The notes under the pieces are model-generated. The model made no database searches. It worked only from the letters and a program-made list of their open reading frames with translations, and had not been told where the DNA came from. This document shows positions 60,901 to 64,000 of a DNA stretch of 64,000 nucleotides, piece after piece. The stretch lies in NCBI GenBank assembly GCA_013433145.1, contig CM024187.1:17411826-17475825 (forward strand). Direction: 5' to 3'. Position 1 is the first letter of the stretch. Each line of letters starts with the position of its first letter. The translations under genes were made by a program, and so were the position numbers. Origin of the DNA: Ascaris suum (lineage: Eukaryota; Nematoda; Chromadorea; Rhabditida; Ascarididae).

Positions 60901-63900
60901 GAAGCATCAACCACAAAAATGTTTTAGCTGCAAATATTATGCGAATAGGTGCCGCAGAATCCTCAAAACAATACTTCACCTGTGTGCATGCATGACCAAT
61001 GGGTGAGACTAGTTGATGTTGCAGTTCATAAATGCTGGTGAACTGTTTGTTGAATTCGTCAGTTTTTGAATACTTTCGAGCTCGTAAAATCAGCAGAAAT
61101 TTTCATTTCTCAGATTTAAATTATACTGCAACAATCAAATGATATCTACTTTACCAGTTATTGGTGGTTCTTTCTTGCGCGCATATTTCCTTTCTTCAAA
61201 AAAGTTCCAATCGTTTGCAGAAATCTGTCGAGAGCTCAAGCAAATTTCGCAACGCACTCACTATGATTTCGGAAAACTGTAAGGTATACTCAGAAGGTAA
61301 CAGGGTTTTAAGCATGCTGCATAGCCAATGCTACGTGCTTAAACAAACGGTTCAAAAATTTACAGGATTTTCCAACACTTTCTAGAAGAGGACTAATATC
61401 AACGAAAAATCGCCACAAAGTTCAACATTTTCCTCAGGAATTCGCTCTTCAAAACGATACTTCTGCACGCGGCCTTCATCGATATACTTATGATCACGAC
61501 CGCCAATTTGAAACCTCATTTCTGTAAAATGGGACAAGCTTTTGAGCTTATTGGCAACTTTATTGCGCTTGTCCAACATCTTTTCATCAGACGACTAAAT
61601 TTTTCATTCTCGTATACCAGTTTATTGGAGATACCAAAATCTCAAGCAAATTTTTTGAAAACGGAAATCTATATGATGCAACTTAACGTTATCGCAACTA
61701 TAAAAGAACGCAAGCGAAAACATGAAAGGCACTATGTCCAATATTTTGAAAACATTTTTATTGGCTTGAGATAGTTTTTTTTTTTTTTTTTCATGAGGCT
61801 GTTGCAAAATTTTTGCTGAAAGATGGAATCGCTTCTTAGTGTAAATATGCCACTTTATGGCCGTTAAAACGAAAACCCTAGTGATGAGGTCAGATTATGC
61901 AACTCAGATAATAGGTGACACGTTACTGTGTTTCAGTGGATCACCTTTCGGACGAGTTGTCGATATCTGAAGATAACAAAGGACCTAGAATTCATTTTTG
62001 TTCTGAAGTGAACAGGGTTCAGCATGAAAACCAATAACAAGCTATATACGTTATAGTGCACAACTAGGCCATCACGTGAGAGAAAATATGCTACGTACTG
62101 CTTCAATAGATTTGTAATTCAAATACAAGCAGTTCATTCAATGAAAGGAATCGCAAAAAATGTATGCAGCGCCAGTATTTTTTTTTTTTTTCAAATGCTG
62201 CGAAAAACTCCAACAGCTGTTTGTTAAGCAGCCTTTTTTGCAGTTTATCCCTAAGTAAATCTTTCCCCGATGCTGTCTCTGAAATTCATATTATTACTGT
62301 CTGCGAATTTATCTTCATTAACACAATTTCGATATTCACTGATGCAAACCGTTCATAAAAGTAGGACCCCCAGCATTCACTTGAAAACAGGTTTCTCTAT
62401 GCGAATGGTCGCGAAAATTAGCTAAGCGAAAGCGGAGCCATTTTTTGGGAGAATGAAAGAAAAAAATGGTTTAAGCAACTCCAAACTTTCGTAAAGATGA
62501 GGTTTGGAGAAATAAAACCCCCACATCAAGTTTTTTCCCTTGTAGCCAATACGTCAACTCTTTTCACATTTGTTAAGGCGCAGCATTGTAGTATTTAATA
62601 TTTCAGCAACTTTTTTGAGCATCTTTGTCACACCTTATTGAAGCTTTTGGGAAAAGCAAAATCATGCAGTTGAAAATGTACTTAAAGAAATTTTCTTCTA
62701 GCACACTAAACCTCACCAGTATCGAAGAACTCCATTTGTTTAAAGTAAGCAGTAGTTAGCGAACACATTTTGGCATAATTTCATATTGACTGATCACTGC
62801 ATTATCCCTACTGATCTGGGCACCATCTCAGCACAGTGGAAACATGTGAGCTAATAAGTAAGTATAAACGTTGTTATGATTTAAATAGAAGCAAATATCA
62901 TACTAAAGGATTAACAAAATTAGCAGAAGAAATACAAAAGAATTAAGAATGAATGCATAGAACAAACATTTATGAGTCGAATACAAAGGCTTGCGTATTC
63001 TCTTAGGTAAGGAACTTCGAAGCAGATCGGCGGTGGGTTACGAACTAAAATAGGTCACTTTGAGACAGTGAACATCATTTCGCTACCTCCAGTAAAAACA
63101 AGTTGTCCTCGTTTGATCTGATGTAGAGGAGCGCAAATGCTCTTCAGTGATGCAGTCGAAAATATCACTTTGCCCATCATTCACGACATACCCACTTTTC
63201 TTTTAGCGACCACAGAGGTCACTTAACGATATACCTGTGAGGCTTAAGCGCTAATCTATGGTTGCTTTTAATATATCACAGCTACCTCATAAGAGCGGCT
63301 TTTTAAAGAGAAAAGTACGGAAAGAGAGCTCACTGATGAAACAATTCCAGTGTAACAATGCAAATTACAATCTTCTCCTCCGACTTACAAAAGTTTTACG
63401 CTACGTGCTTCTGAAGGTAATTAGGGCTAATGTTTTGGTGGATGTACAACGCGATTAATGAAAAAACACCTTTAATTTACTACGATTCATTGGAGAAGAA
63501 AAATAATGGGATTTCAAAGATGAGCTAGATTCAGCTGAACCTTAAAATTACTATACTGAAGATATTTGAAGTGCAAAAAGACAAAAGAAAACTAGCCTCT
63601 GTTAAATTTCCGGCTAATGGTTAATTAAATATCAATTAAAAGATCTGTTAAGAAAATGTGATTTGCAAAAGGAACTCACCTGAGAGTTCCTCAGAAAAGA
63701 CGACGTGATTGTTAATCGAAAATGATATTCTCACTCCAATATCCTTGGGAATATAAGTGAGATTCACACAAACTGCAAAAATTATCACTTCTCACTTTAC
63801 CTTCTAAAAAACGAGGACCGATTGTTTAGCGCAAACCATACTCACTTAGGAACACAATTCTTTCATTTTAGGAGAGTATTCTTGATTGCTTTTATGCACA

Positions 63901-64000
63901 AATCCGATCGTTCTTTATAGAATTAATCATTTGCCACCTGTATGCTTGTATGTTTGTTTGATGTCAGTAATATTTGCACTGTTGGCAAAAATCTGCAAAC
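52000..64000. other. Sparse right end, no recognised genes
   Basis: Both strands carry only short frames. Features seen: a C10 run near 52538-52547, a G10 run near 53570-53579, a minus-strand acceptor-led frame at 52931-53138 (SEQRTQSSRFSFSASTDLKI) without a matching donor, a GTAGTATCC...GGGATACTAT imperfect inverted repeat at 54664-54706, poly-T runs at 61770-61790 and 62180-62192, and a candidate exon near 60.3 kb listed separately. No tRNA, rRNA or transposon was recognised. Confidence 0.45.
60226..60377 (-). CDS. Candidate exon, unknown gene (weak)
   Basis: After an acceptor-like AAGTCACAG the minus-strand frame reads SAEAPRKKYSARIVAEVARH, LTKILDEPGILNLLGAFSVT and ANHS. Residue composition is protein-like and unlike the AT-rich surroundings. 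No partner exon or family was identified. Confidence 0.25.

Noticed and set aside
1..64000. Bacterial operons, CRISPR arrays, tRNA or rRNA genes
   Set aside because: None seen. Genes are intron-rich, no regularly spaced repeats with spacers occur, and no cloverleaf-like A/B box pair was recognised by eye.

Overview
This is eukaryotic DNA, most likely from a nematode with long introns and a repeat-rich genome (a strongylid or hookworm-like worm is my best guess; the species is not determined). The genes are broken into 50-450 bp exons with GT..AG introns. Several start codons lie 0-8 bases after a TTTCAG-type acceptor, as expected for spliced-leader trans-splicing. A p43/AIMP1-type EMAPII module lies just downstream of methionyl-tRNA synthetase, and the two are fused in the C. 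elegans enzyme. Nothing bacterial, plasmid-like or CRISPR-like is present.

Left part (1-27.4 kb): three recognisable genes, all on the minus strand. (1) ESF1, the rRNA-processing/U3 snoRNP-associated factor, occupies about 6.2 kb down to the window edge. It is cut off in its C-terminal NUC153 domain, its first exon is uncertain, and one linker exon was not found. (2) An AIMP1/p43-like gene or module (stop at 8505, start near 11832) has a coiled coil, a Lys-rich linker and a complete EMAPII tRNA-binding domain. (3) Cytoplasmic methionyl-tRNA synthetase has 11 exons between 27348 and 16370, with in-phase junctions. All three serve tRNA charging or ribosome production. The main open question is whether (2) and (3) form one fused protein, as in C. 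elegans, or two genes.

Middle (27.4-43.6 kb): about 4 kb upstream of MetRS with no recognisable gene, then a transposon graveyard. It holds a decayed Penelope-like retroelement with permuted domain order (endonuclease remnant, CxC linker, reverse transcriptase; Naiad type) at about 31.3-34.8 kb, two fragments of a CR1-like LINE reverse transcriptase (34.9-35.4 and about 37.0-37.2 kb), and a broken mariner-family transposase (42.5-43.6 kb). Between the last two, a small minus-strand gene (from 42119) encodes a nonapeptide tandem repeat.

Right part (43.6-64 kb): sparse. Minus-strand exons at 51.9-45.5 kb, rich in Ser/Pro and acidic residues and with good splice sites, form one or two genes I cannot name. 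From 52 to 64 kb I see only scattered short ORFs, homopolymer tracts and AT-rich sequence, with one weak candidate exon near 60.3 kb.
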